A stretch of DNA of 64,000 bases from Oscillatoriaceae cyanobacterium Prado104 (GTDB lineage Bacteria; Cyanobacteriota; Cyanobacteriia; Cyanobacteriales; Microcoleaceae). A model generated the notes under the pieces. That model made no database searches. It was not told the origin of the DNA and saw nothing but the letters and a program-made list of their open reading frames with translations. The stretch lies in assembly GCA_025454405.1 (NCBI GenBank), contig JALOON010000045.1, positions 62,001 through 126,000 on the forward strand. Direction: 5' to 3'. This document shows positions 44,850 to 53,435 of this stretch, piece after piece (the first letter of the stretch is position 1; each line of letters starts with the position of its first letter). The position numbers and the translations under genes are program-made.

Positions 44850-45040
44850 CGCCCCCACCCCACTCAAAACTCCCGAAAAACTCAAAATTCCCCAGAAACT
44901 CAAAACTCCCGAAACTTAAAACTCTCTTTCAACTCAAAACTCAAAACTCCCGAAACTTAAAACTCTCTTTCAACTCAAAACTCAAAACTCAAAACTCAAA
45001 ACTCCCGAAAAACTCAAAATTCAAAACTCAAAACTCCTTA
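44850..45040. repeat. Heptamer (AAAACTC)n region
   Basis: The 303-base gap between 44752 and 45054 is filled largely with AAAACTC/AACTCCC heptamers in several blocks. No gene is seen. Confidence 0.85.
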
Positions 45041-45054
45041 CCAACTGTCAACTA

Positions 45055-46326
45055 TCAATTTAACAGCGGTAAATGAATGATAAACTCACTTCCTTCTCCG
45101 AGAGTTGAATTTACTTCGATCTTTCCTCCATGTGTTTCTGCAATAATTTGACGGGCGATTGCCAGCCCCAATCCAGTTCCTTTCCCTACATCCTTGGTAG
45201 TAAACATTTCCTCAAAAATTTTTTTCTTGACTGCATCGCTCATGCCTTTACCGTTATCTGCAATCCTAATTAAGACTTGTTGTCGAGTGGGATCTGTCTT
45301 GGTTTCGATCGTAATTTGACGGGGAGTTTTTTGATATTTCTCTGTGAGATTTATATCGTCAAAAGCGTCGATCGCATTTGCCAAAAGATTCATAAATACC
45401 TGATTTAACTGCCCTGCATAGCACTCCATTGGTGGCAAATCGCCGTAGTTTTTGATAACGGCAATTTCCGGGCGAGATCCTGAAGCTTTGAGGCGGTGCT
45501 TGAGAATCATAATCGTGCTGTCGATACCGTCATGGATATTGCAAGTAACGGGGCGATCGCTATCCACACGGGTAAAGGTTCTGAGGCTAGTGCTGATGTC
45601 TTTGATACGCTTGATTCCCTCGTGCATGGAAGCAACTAACTTCGGTAAGTCTTCGCGGATATATTCGAGTTCGATCGCCTCAATTTTCTTGTGAATTTCT
45701 GCATCGGGTTGGGGATACTTTTGTTCGTACAAATCTAGCAACTCAAAGATATCTTTGATATAGTCTAAAGCAGGTTGGATATTGCCGCTGAGAAAACCCA
45801 CGGGATTATTGATTTCGTGAGCCACACCAGCCATCAAATTACCGAGCGCCGACAATTTTTCGTTTTGGATAATTTGCAGTTGCGAAGTTTGCAATTCAGA
45901 AGTTTTACGAGCTACTTCTGCTTCGAGGTTTTTAGTTAAGAGACTTAACTGCAAATGAGTTTTTACTCGCATTAACACTTCTTGTTCTTGAAAGGGTTTA
46001 GTAATATAATCTACTGCACCAAGTTCAAACCCTTTGACTTTAAGATCGACTTCCGACAGCGCTGTCATAAAAATGATGGGAATCTCGCAGGTTTTAGGAT
46101 TTGCTTTCAAGCAACGGCAAGTTTCAAATCCATCAATACCGGGCGACATCATCACATCTAACAAAATTAGATCGGGATGCTTTCGCTCGATTTGCAACAG
46201 CGCGCGTTCTCCACTCGTCGCGATCGCCACAGTATAACCTGCCTGACTCAATGCCTCTGAAATGACCTCTAAATTAGTAGGCGTGTCATCAACAATTAAA
46301 ATTAATCCTTTTACTTTTTTACTCAT
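45055..46326 (-). CDS. Response regulator-histidine kinase hybrid
   Basis: A 423-residue two-component protein. The receiver domain (8-125) has DDTPTNLEV and the phospho-acceptor LILLDVMMSPGIDGFE; coiled coil 130-160; histidine kinase HisKA with LGNLMAGVAHEINNPVGFLS and HATPase with MNLLANAIDAFD, IADNGKGMSD and GKGTGLGLAIARQI. It is an output kinase whose own receiver is phosphorylated by an upstream sensor kinase. Its start codon overlaps the remnant at 46326 by one base. The upstream sensor is broken, so its input may now be lost or come from elsewhere. Confidence 0.93.
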   Translation of the reverse strand: MSKKVKGLILIVDDTPTNLEVISEALSQAGYTVAIATSGERALLQIERKHPDLILLDVMMSPGIDGFETCRCLKANPKTCEIPIIFMTALSEVDLKVKGFELGAVDYITKPFQEQEVLMRVKTHLQLSLLTKNLEAEVARKTSELQTSQLQIIQNEKLSALGNLMAGVAHEINNPVGFLSGNIQPALDYIKDIFELLDLYEQKYPQPDAEIHKKIEAIELEYIREDLPKLVASMHEGIKRIKDISTSLRTFTRVDSDRPVTCNIHDGIDSTIMILKHRLKASGSRPEIAVIKNYGDLPPMECYAGQLNQVFMNLLANAIDAFDDINLTEKYQKTPRQITIETKTDPTRQQVLIRIADNGKGMSDAVKKKIFEEMFTTKDVGKGTGLGLAIARQIIAETHGGKIEVNSTLGEGSEFIIHLPLLN

Positions 46327-46670
46327 TATCCAATTATCCTCGAACCGATATTAATCAGGTATTTTTGAATTAATTCCTCAATTTTCTCTGTTTGGAATTT
46401 CTTGACCAGTTTCTGAATTTGTCCGACAAAGGGCTGATAGCGATCGTCCTTGTCTCCTATTTCTGCAGCAGTTTCTGCTAGTTGTTTCAGCAGCCCATCT
46501 CGGGCTAATTCCAGTAAAATTTGCAAGTCTGTTTCTGGGGGAGCAACTAACTCAACAAAGTCTGCCTCTTCGCTGCTAGTTGCAGGAATTGTATCAGATA
46601 TGGTTGCTTCAAAGAGTGTTGCGAGTGTTGGCATTGATTTGCGCCATGAAATCGGAGTCGGGTACGACAA
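46326..46670 (-). pseudogene. C-terminal tail remnant of a hybrid sensor kinase
   Basis: From residue 24 this frame reads VELVAPPETDLQILLELARD and KYLINIGSRIIG at the end, with EIGDKDDRYQPFVGQIQKLV between. That is the short helical tail that normally follows the last receiver domain of large cyanobacterial hybrid kinases. Its own kinase and receiver domains are missing. It joins the truncated Cache sensor at about 46640, so it is most likely what a large internal deletion left behind. It might still be translated from ATG 46634. Confidence 0.65.
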
Positions 46671-46676
46671 TGACGC

Positions 46677-47663
46677 TCAGCCAATGATACCTCGTTCGTC
46701 TTTAATGGTGGAAACTTGAACGAACTGCCGCCGATCGCCCAGCATAAAATCAAGCTGATGGCTTTGGGAAATTGCGTTAAAATTGCCAAATCGATCGAGA
46801 ATTGCTCTGGCTGTGGCGCTAATTATAGGACTGTCAGATTTGATGGCAGGGATTGGTTGCAGGGTGTTATTTTTCAGGTCGATAATGTAAGGATTTTCAA
46901 TAGCGGAACTGGCTATCAAATTGCCCGCGCGATCGATGATGAACGTTTGTCCTGTTTGACCGACTTTTAAAGTTTTGAGAAAGTTGTAAATTTTCTCAAT
47001 CCGAAAGATACTATTTTGCACTCCCAAAAACTCTCGATCGCGGCTGTAAATTGGTTGGGTTAGAGAAATTACGGCCAGTTTATAAATCTGGCTGAAGTAG
47101 GGCTGAGATATCCAGATCGGTCTTCCGGTTTGCTTGGCAATTTTATACCAGAATCGCGTTCGATGGTCGAAATTTGTTATAGTTTCTACCGGCCCCTTCC
47201 TTTGACACCGCTCGTCCAGAAGGTAGACTTTTCTTTGAGATGGATTCTCTTTATAACCGTTACGAGAAGTGATGTTGCCCTGAGGTGTTTCTTCCACGGA
47301 GATAGCCGATCCGTCAGCCAAACTAAGGTTGACGAATTCGACGGTATCTTGACTGACTAACCGCCAGAAACTCCGTTCCAGTTTGGTAAGATCTGTTAAA
47401 TCTAGTTGATTCTCCTCGGCTGCCACCACGATCGTTTGTCCTACAATGTAAGGCTTTTCGAGATAAGTCAGGACTTGCAAATTAATCCGAGCGCTCATTT
47501 GTTGGCGCAACTGACTGGAAACGTCATTGACTGCTTTTTGCCCGTTGCGCAGCGATAGATAACCCGTCAGTCCCACTGTCGCAAAGATTTGCAACACGAA
47601 CGGGACTACTAGCACGAGTTGTAAAGGTAGAGTTTTAGCGGGATTCGCGTTAGGCTGCTTCAT
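46677..47663 (-). CDS. Truncated Cache-domain sensor (N-terminal half)
   Basis: A 328-residue N-terminal part of a membrane sensor. A transmembrane helix (LQLVLVVPFVLQIFATVGLT) is followed by a periplasmic double-Cache domain (about 40-320, with KPYIVGQTIVVAAEENQLDL, FWYKIAKQTGRPIWISQPYF). The protein stops at DERGIIG. The expected continuation, WLSVIVVPDSDFMAQINANT, is encoded right after it in the next frame; one missing C in ATC(C)ATTGG would explain the shift. No second transmembrane helix, HAMP, PAS or kinase domain follows. It is the front of a destroyed hybrid histidine kinase; the downstream hybrid at 45055 survived. Confidence 0.82.
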   Translation of the reverse strand: MKQPNANPAKTLPLQLVLVVPFVLQIFATVGLTGYLSLRNGQKAVNDVSSQLRQQMSARINLQVLTYLEKPYIVGQTIVVAAEENQLDLTDLTKLERSFWRLVSQDTVEFVNLSLADGSAISVEETPQGNITSRNGYKENPSQRKVYLLDERCQRKGPVETITNFDHRTRFWYKIAKQTGRPIWISQPYFSQIYKLAVISLTQPIYSRDREFLGVQNSIFRIEKIYNFLKTLKVGQTGQTFIIDRAGNLIASSAIENPYIIDLKNNTLQPIPAIKSDSPIISATARAILDRFGNFNAISQSHQLDFMLGDRRQFVQVSTIKDERGIIG

Positions 47664-47911
47664 GGATCGCTGGCTGGTAGATGTACAGAAAATGACGGTA
47701 GCTGTTTTCTCCCGATCCTGTATTTGCCGACGATTCTAACTGATGTTTGCCATAGCGGTGCGATCGCGATCGCCAATTTTTATGTTCGATCGCTACATAT
47801 TTATTAAATTTTGTAATTAGCCAGCAGTGCGAGCGTCCCCGCGATCGAATTTTATTAGTTATAATTATGTTGCAGCTAGATTCCTGCAATCTCTTGCGAT
47901 ATTCCCACTAT

Positions 47912-48532
47912 TTAGCTTGCATCCAATCCAGCTTGAAAAATTTGGTTTGCTGCCAACTTCAAATCGGGAAATTTTGGCGACTCAATCCGATCGTCTCCCC
48001 GAAATTTGCTAATTTGATACTCGCCATCAACCAAATAGTAAATCGATACCGTCGGTTGTTTGGGATTCCCGATAAACCTGCGGCCGCCCAAACCTAGATA
48101 ATCCACAATCCAATATTCGGGAATTCCAATTAATTCGTATTCTCCTACTTTTTTCAGGTAGTCATCTTGCCAATTGGTACTCACTACTTCCACAACCAGC
48201 GGAATTGATGACCCCTGCGTCACAGTTGAGTGCTTTTTCCACAGAGGTTCTAATGCTAAACTCGGACGGTTTAAAATAAGAATGTCGGGTAAATAAGCGG
48301 ATTTATTATCGGCCGACTTAACTAATGCTTGATTCGGCATGAAGTACGGAAGTTTCAGACTTCTAAACTCAGCGGTTAAATCGGAAGCTAAAAAACCGAT
48401 GACTTATTCATGTTCTCCTACTGGCTGCGACATTTCAACAATTCCTCCGTTGTGCAGTTCGTAACGTTTGTTTTCTGGTTTCCATTCCAGAAATTCTTCA
48501 AGGGTTATCTGTTCGATGTCAGTTGGAAACAT
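47912..48532 (-). pseudogene. Uma2-family endonuclease gene with an in-frame TAA
   Basis: A full-length Uma2 (DUF820) frame of 206 residues with one nonsense codon. The first part is MFPTDIEQITLEEFLEWKPE ... MSQPVGEHE; then TAA at 48406-48404; then VIGFLASDLTAEFRSLKLPY and PYFMPNQALVKSADNKSAYL, PDILILNRP. The family usually has a Glu after GEHE, so GAA to TAA is the probable single change. Uma2 proteins have a PD-(D/E)XK nuclease fold and are abundant in cyanobacteria, with unclear roles. The rest looks undamaged; the portion after the stop could start at 48340 but would lack the N-terminus. Confidence 0.82.
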
Positions 48533-48580
48533 GGTAATGTATCCTCAGCGATTAGTTAGTTGACTGTTGACTGTTGACTG

Positions 48581-48808
48581 CTAAAAATCGGGTTCGGTCC
48601 CTAAAATCGCGATCGACAATTCCATTTGCTCTTTTCCCCGCGTCAAAAATCTTTCGCACTCCTGCAAGCATTCTGCCGCGATCGCAAACTGCTCGAAAAC
48701 TTCCTCCAAAGGCAATGCACCAGATTCCACTCGATCGATAATTTCTTCAATGCGCTCGACCGTTGCTTCGTAATTCCATTCCAGTCGATTTTGTGGTAGA
48801 TCGTTCAT
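48581..48808 (-). CDS. xseB: Exodeoxyribonuclease VII small subunit
   Basis: A 75-residue XseB. NYEATVERIEEIIDRVESGA, then LPLEEVFEQFAIAAECLQEC matches the family helical hairpin. Several copies coat the XseA subunit to form the ssDNA-specific exonuclease used in DNA repair. Its ATG overlaps the xseA stop codon (ATGA), so the two are coupled. Confidence 0.92.
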   Translation of the reverse strand: MNDLPQNRLEWNYEATVERIEEIIDRVESGALPLEEVFEQFAIAAECLQECERFLTRGKEQMELSIAILGTEPDF

Positions 48809-49983
48809 GTTTCCGCATCTAATATTTCTACAATTTTAACTCTCAAACTGCCCCGACTCAACCTCACCGTCAATTCTTCTCCCACTGCCAAACCGTCAGT
48901 ATTGCTGGCAGCAATCCCGTTACTTTTGATTGCCGCTGCATAACCCCTTTGCAATACCGCAGCCGGATTCAGCGCTGCTAATTTTTCTTGCAATACCTCC
49001 AGTTTACCCGTTGCCTGCTGCAAACTGCGAGAAGTAACTGGCAAGCGTTTTAAGCGATTTTTCAACAGTTGCAAATGCTGTTCTTCCCCTTGCAATCTTT
49101 CTCTAACAGCATTTACCAGGCCGATCGCTCTCTGCTGGTGTTGGAGGTAAAGATCGGCTAAAATTGGTACGGCTTGTTCCGCCGCAGCCGTCGGAGTGTG
49201 AGCGCATTTATCTGCTGCTAAATCGGCGAGGGATTCATCTCGTTCGTGTCCGATACCTGTAATAATTGGAATCGTACAATTGGCGATCGCCCGCACAACT
49301 CTTTCATCATTAAAACAAGCCAAATCCTCCACAGCACCGCCGCCCCGCCCTAAAATAATCACATCCGCCCTACCGTCCAATTCTACCCGCTCGATCGCCC
49401 GGACAATCCCCGCAGCCGCCCCTTCTCCCTGCACCGCCGTCGGCGACAGCAGCACTTGCAAACCGGGATACCTTTGAGCTAAAGTGCGTTGAATGTCGCC
49501 CCAAGCAGCCGCGGTGTCGGAAGTCACCACAGCCACAACTTGCGGGTGTGCGGGAATCGGGCGCTTTGCTGCAGGATCGAAAAAGCCCTCAGCCTCCAAG
49601 CGGGCGCGCAATTGCTGCAACTGCAAAGCCTGCAATCCTTCCCCCGCCTGCAGCGATTGCCAAACAGTCAACTGATACTCGCCGCGGTTTTTATAAACCC
49701 GGAGGCTGCCCAAAACTAGCAACTGTGCTCCTTTGGTCGGGATTTGCGCCAATTTCGGGCGCTGGGAATTCCACACCACGCAGCGAATTGCAGCGCTTTT
49801 GTCGGGTTCGCTGAGAGTGAAAAAGCAGCCGCTGCGGTGTTCCGAAATACTCGACACCTCGCCAGTCACCCAAGCCAATTGCAAGTAGCGATCGTTCTCT
49901 AACAAGTCTTGCAGGTATAATGTCAATCCAGCAACAGACAGCGCTGTATCGGGAAAAATGCGATCGGGAAGGATTGAAGTCAT
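48805..49983 (-). CDS. xseA: Exodeoxyribonuclease VII large subunit
   Basis: A 392-residue catalytic subunit. An OB-fold DNA-binding domain is at the N-terminus (WVTGEVSSISEHRSGCFFTL), the catalytic domain has VAVVTSDTAAAWGDIQRTLA, IILGRGGGAVEDLACFND and ITGIGHERDESLADLAADK with HTPTAAAE following. A coiled coil and C-terminal end (LQRGYAAAI) complete it. The ATG at 49983 (MTSILPDRIFPD) matches the family; the frame opens upstream inside a GAGATTT heptamer repeat, so the longer start is rejected. It forms an operon with xseB. Confidence 0.95.
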   Translation of the reverse strand: MTSILPDRIFPDTALSVAGLTLYLQDLLENDRYLQLAWVTGEVSSISEHRSGCFFTLSEPDKSAAIRCVVWNSQRPKLAQIPTKGAQLLVLGSLRVYKNRGEYQLTVWQSLQAGEGLQALQLQQLRARLEAEGFFDPAAKRPIPAHPQVVAVVTSDTAAAWGDIQRTLAQRYPGLQVLLSPTAVQGEGAAAGIVRAIERVELDGRADVIILGRGGGAVEDLACFNDERVVRAIANCTIPIITGIGHERDESLADLAADKCAHTPTAAAEQAVPILADLYLQHQQRAIGLVNAVRERLQGEEQHLQLLKNRLKRLPVTSRSLQQATGKLEVLQEKLAALNPAAVLQRGYAAAIKSNGIAASNTDGLAVGEELTVRLSRGSLRVKIVEILDAET

Positions 49984-50107
49984 TCGATTTGAGATTTGAG
50001 ATTTGAGATTTGATATTTTAGATGAGTGATAGGTTACTATATTCAAGGTAATTTGTGTGTGGGTCTATCGGGCGATCTCCAAAAGACTAAAAACCTTTCT
50101 GCATCGG

Positions 50108-50158
50108 CTTTCTTCCTTCTTCCTTCTTCCCTCTTCCTTCTTCCTTCTTCCTTTTATT
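50108..50158. repeat. (TTCTTCC)n heptamer array
   Basis: About seven copies of the complement of GGAAGAA, including a TTCCCTC unit, end a few bases before ATG 50163. This is the third array of the same family in the window. A GAGATTT array lies at 49985-50015. Confidence 0.88.
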
Positions 50159-50162
50159 TATC

Positions 50163-50909
50163 ATGACTTCAATGGATGTGCTGCGCCAAGAGGCTGCCGC
50201 GATCGGCATTACGGAAGCAGAAGCTAAAAAATACGGCAACGTTCGACACAGAAGAACTTGGTCTCTGGCGATCGAACACCACCTTTCAATGCAAGCTTCA
50301 GCCGATAAAATAGAATTGCCCGCAACATCTGGCAATCCCGATTCTCCAACATCCAAGAGCGATCGGGCTGGGGGGAATCAGAGTAATTTAAAAGATAGCG
50401 AAATCCAGCTAACTGCAGAGCGGTGCGAATTGATTCCCCCTGTAGATAGTAAGACAGCACCGCCAGCAGAAACCCTTGTTTTGCCCCAACAACAAGTAGA
50501 AGAAACAGGGCGATCGAGCGATCGTTATATCTACCTCAACAGCAAAACCAGAGGTTTTCAACAAGTAGTTCACAACCATATTAAAGCCTTAAAAACAGCC
50601 TCAGCATCTCGCACAAACCCGCTAAATTCGCAATTCATCAATTGGGTATGTCCCGAGTGTCACCCCAACCCTCAAAGTAGCTGCCACTTGTGCGGTGGAG
50701 AGGGCTATGTAGGCGACATTGAAGCTATTGGCTGGACGCTAGCTTACATGGAATTATTGGGCTGTTGGGCCAAGGAAATTGAACCTCTGAGAAAATTGTC
50801 GCCAGCGTTAGATGTTCTGGAAATGAATTTAAAAGTTTGCGTTGCTATCAAAGAAAGTAGTGAAGTTTTAGCCCGAACGGAGAAATGGATAGGTCGATTT
50901 GAGATTTGA
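50163..50909 (+). CDS. Zinc-ribbon hypothetical protein
   Basis: A 248-residue protein that I do not recognise as a named family. Residues 1-50 form a helical region (MDVLRQEAAAIGITEAEAKK), residues 50-115 are low complexity, and a zinc knuckle is visible at about 160-185: VCPECHPNPQSSCHLCGGEG, like a single DnaJ zinc-finger repeat. The last 55 residues are helical. The start sits right after a heptamer array, and there is no good Shine-Dalgarno sequence. Its 3' end overlaps the convergent XRE gene by 62 bases. Confidence 0.65.
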   Translation: MTSMDVLRQEAAAIGITEAEAKKYGNVRHRRTWSLAIEHHLSMQASADKIELPATSGNPDSPTSKSDRAGGNQSNLKDSEIQLTAERCELIPPVDSKTAPPAETLVLPQQQVEETGRSSDRYIYLNSKTRGFQQVVHNHIKALKTASASRTNPLNSQFINWVCPECHPNPQSSCHLCGGEGYVGDIEAIGWTLAYMELLGCWAKEIEPLRKLSPALDVLEMNLKVCVAIKESSEVLARTEKWIGRFEI

Positions 50910-51372
50910 GATTGGAGATTTTTGGAGATTTCAGAAATATCGTGTCCGATCGATTAATAATCTTTTTTAGTCCCTCGTAAAGTTTTGGATCGTTATACGG
51001 CGGATGTTCGCAGGCGATGTATAGCGCGTTTGTCGGTTCCAGGGTTTCTGATGTCAGCGGATCTTTTGGCTTCAGCACAAAGCATAGCAGGGAGAGCGAT
51101 CGCCAATCCAAACTTTCCAACTTCCCCCGTTCGTAGCGACTGACAGTTGCATTGCTAATACCGACATCTTTAGGTACAGCGTCCCCCGCCGTCCGAAATA
51201 TAGCCGCTTCGTATTCTTTGGTAACAATTTCTGTCTCAATAATTGACCAACCCCTAACCTCTCTAGCTGCTTTCAGAATTTTGCCCAATCTACTCCGTCC
51301 CGTATCGGTAAATCGCACAGGACGCAATTTTTCTTGCTCTACAACAGCCTTAAAGTCTAGAAATCCCGGCAT
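50848..51372 (-). CDS. XRE-type DNA-binding protein, paralogue 1
   Basis: A 174-residue protein with a helix-turn-helix near residues 60-95 (VGISNATVSRYERGKLESLD) preceded by the family segment LRPVRFTDTGRSRLGKILKA. It is a close paralogue of the gene at 51416 (same order, roughly 60-65 percent similar by eye, e.g. RSLSLLCFVLKPKDPLT in both). The paralogue ends at DPKLYD; this one continues about 45 residues, which come from repeat-like intergenic DNA (KISNLKSQI). The tail is probably not conserved. Function is unknown, likely transcription control. Confidence 0.72.
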   Translation of the reverse strand: MPGFLDFKAVVEQEKLRPVRFTDTGRSRLGKILKAAREVRGWSIIETEIVTKEYEAAIFRTAGDAVPKDVGISNATVSRYERGKLESLDWRSLSLLCFVLKPKDPLTSETLEPTNALYIACEHPPYNDPKLYEGLKKIINRSDTIFLKSPKISNLKSQIDLSISPFGLKLHYFL

Positions 51373-51415
51373 TTTACAAACCTAAATTTAACTCTCAAGC
51401 GAACAGGAGATTATG

Positions 51416-51817
51416 TCAATCGTAAAGCTTTGGATCGTTGTAGGGCGGATGTTCGCAGGCTATATATAGCGCGTTTGTTGGTTCTAGCGTTTCTTCCGTC
51501 AGCGGATCTTTTGGCTTCAAAACGAAGCATAGCAGGGAGAGCGATCGCCAATCTAAATTATCCAACTTCCCGCGCTCGTAGCGATTGACTGTTGCAGCGC
51601 TGATACCTACATCTTTGGGTACGGGTTGATTTGTCGCCACGAACAACGCCTCTTCATATCCTTTCGTTTTAAATTCTGTTTCGCTGACAGACCAACCGGT
51701 TCTTTGTCTCGCTGCTTTTAAAATTTTCCCCAAACGCATCCGCCCCGTTTCCGTAAAGCGCACGGGACGCAACTCCAGCTTATTGTCTGCCACAGCTTTG
51801 TTAGAGAGTCCTGACAT
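51416..51817 (-). CDS. XRE-type DNA-binding protein, paralogue 2
   Basis: A 133-residue protein: LELRPVRFTETGRMRLGKIL, then a helix-turn-helix at VGISAATVNRYERGKLDNLD and RSLSLLCFVLKPKDPLTEET. The end EPTNALYIACEHPPYNDPKL is shared with the next gene. ATG 51817 has AGGTGG six bases upstream. The two genes are 43 bases apart on the same strand, a tandem duplication. Targets are unknown. Confidence 0.75.
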   Translation of the reverse strand: MSGLSNKAVADNKLELRPVRFTETGRMRLGKILKAARQRTGWSVSETEFKTKGYEEALFVATNQPVPKDVGISAATVNRYERGKLDNLDWRSLSLLCFVLKPKDPLTEETLEPTNALYIACEHPPYNDPKLYD

Positions 51818-51991
51818 TGTTTCCACCTACCTTAACTCTCAAACTAGCACAGCATCGGCGATCGAAGATTGCAAGAGCAACATCGGAGTTTGCATTAAGT
51901 CTTGTTTCACTTATGCAATAAGAGTCTGATATGGAGTAATATGTAATTGACCGCAAACAGAAGTTGGCTCTCAAGCCTTAAATATACAACG

Positions 51992-52375
51992 ATGACACCG
52001 CTGTTCCGTCGCATCCAACCATCTAAAAAGTTGCGCATCACTGTTCGATCGATCGCTCTTGCCCTGAAAATCAGTCAAAATCTGATTAAAAGAGTGGAAT
52101 GCTGGGCTAATGTGGTATTCGTACACAGGCTCGATCGAGGCGGTCAGTTCGTCAGCTATCGGAAGTTGGTAGAGTGGCAAAATGCGATCGCCAGTTACAT
52201 CCAATCTTGCCCCAACATTTCGGAACTTGCGCAGTTAGCGACATCAATTCACCGCGACACCCGAAAATTTAACAAACAATACAGCCAACAAACCATTGAC
52301 TTTTTGCTACAAATGTGCAGCGACAGACAAAACGAATTCAACATCTGGGAATCAGTGAATTGTTTGGCTTGCTAG
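51992..52375 (+). CDS. Hypothetical protein, 127 residues
   Basis: A basic soluble protein (MTPLFRRIQPSKKLRITVRS) with a helical C-terminal half (IHRDTRKFNKQYSQQTIDFL). I do not recognise it. The frame opens at 51947; I prefer ATG 51992, because the earlier part has no support. It diverges from the XRE paralogues. Confidence 0.45.
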   Translation: MTPLFRRIQPSKKLRITVRSIALALKISQNLIKRVECWANVVFVHRLDRGGQFVSYRKLVEWQNAIASYIQSCPNISELAQLATSIHRDTRKFNKQYSQQTIDFLLQMCSDRQNEFNIWESVNCLAC

Positions 52376-52493
52376 CAGAAACTCGAAAGATTTCCCAACT
52401 CTAACAGTAGCGAAACACTCGCGAGCAATTGCGAGACAAATTTACCCCAAAACTGCCCGCGAATCCTCCGCCACAACCGCATTTTTCAGCAAC

Positions 52494-52979
52494 TTAAGAC
52501 ATTGACTGAGCGATATAATCAAAATAAGGAGCTGCTTCTTTAGCATCTTCCTGATTCAACAAAGCTAAAGCTGCTTCTTTCAAACAGCGAATCGCTTCGA
52601 CCATTCCGGGGACGGGGACACCCAAGGAATTGTACATTTCTCTAACGCCAATCAAACCGATGCTTTCGATCGGCTCTTTGTCTCCGGCTAAAATACCGTA
52701 GGTAATCAAGCGCAAATACCAGCCGTAATCGCGCAAGCACAAAGCCCGTTCGCGCTGGCCGTAAGCATTGCCGCCGGGAGAGATAAAATCGGGGCGTTTT
52801 TTCCAGAGTTTTTTGCTAGCTTCTTCAACAATTTTTCTTTCACTGTCAGACAGCGCAGCAGCTATGCGCACTCGCTGTTCTCCGGTTTTAAAGAAATCAT
52901 TGATACTTTGGAGCTCGCCGGTACTGGGATAACGAAGTTCGTCATCGGCTTGGAGAATTAGTTGGCTAACTACGCTCAT
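52494..52979 (-). CDS. apcD: Allophycocyanin B alpha subunit ApcD
   Basis: A 161-residue phycobiliprotein, the alpha-type subunit of allophycocyanin B, a terminal energy emitter in the phycobilisome core. [20 protein letters not shown] at the start, the chromophore Cys in [20 protein letters not shown], and [14 protein letters not shown] with DYIAQSMS at the end match ApcD rather than ApcA. The start is ATG 52979; a longer frame opens at 53033. The gene is monocistronic, as usual for apcD. Length equals that of known ApcD. Confidence 0.93.
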   Translation of the reverse strand: MSVVSQLILQADDELRYPSTGELQSINDFFKTGEQRVRIAAALSDSERKIVEEASKKLWKKRPDFISPGGNAYGQRERALCLRDYGWYLRLITYGILAGDKEPIESIGLIGVREMYNSLGVPVPGMVEAIRCLKEAALALLNQEDAKEAAPYFDYIAQSMS

Positions 52980-53435
52980 TGTTATGCAAATTTTTTGAGG
53001 ATATTTGAGGGAAAAACTGACTGACATTCCCATCTTTTACAGATGAGATTTTTGGTTTGACGATTTACCTCGCTGCTAACATCGATAGCGATATTAGTAA
53101 CAGGTAAATCTTGGCAAGCGCGATGCTTATTGACACTCACCGCCCTCATGGGGACGGAGATGCTTTCGACTGATGCTTTCGATTTGGGGATTCCTATGAA
53201 TTTACCTACAAGAAAGCATACATCGACTGTCAGGCGACGTTACATAGCATATCGCACGGACTCGATCGAGGGCAATCTGCCCGGTTGTGGACTTTGCTGC
53301 TGCAGGAATACAGCCTGCAATTGAGCATCGCGCGATCGACCTACCTCAATCCCAGAGGGTTCGAGTGCGTTACCATTTGAAATTCTACCACGACCGCTTG
53401 TTTCTAACGGCTTTCAAAACTACGAGGTGTTTTTC
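52980..53435. other. Intergenic region between apcD and rlmD
   Basis: A 456-base gap that should hold divergent promoters for apcD and rlmD. The frame 53130-53324 has no recognisable content and no Shine-Dalgarno sequence. A short direct repeat GATGCTTTCGA occurs at 53160 and 53172. Nothing else is recognised. Confidence 0.45.
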
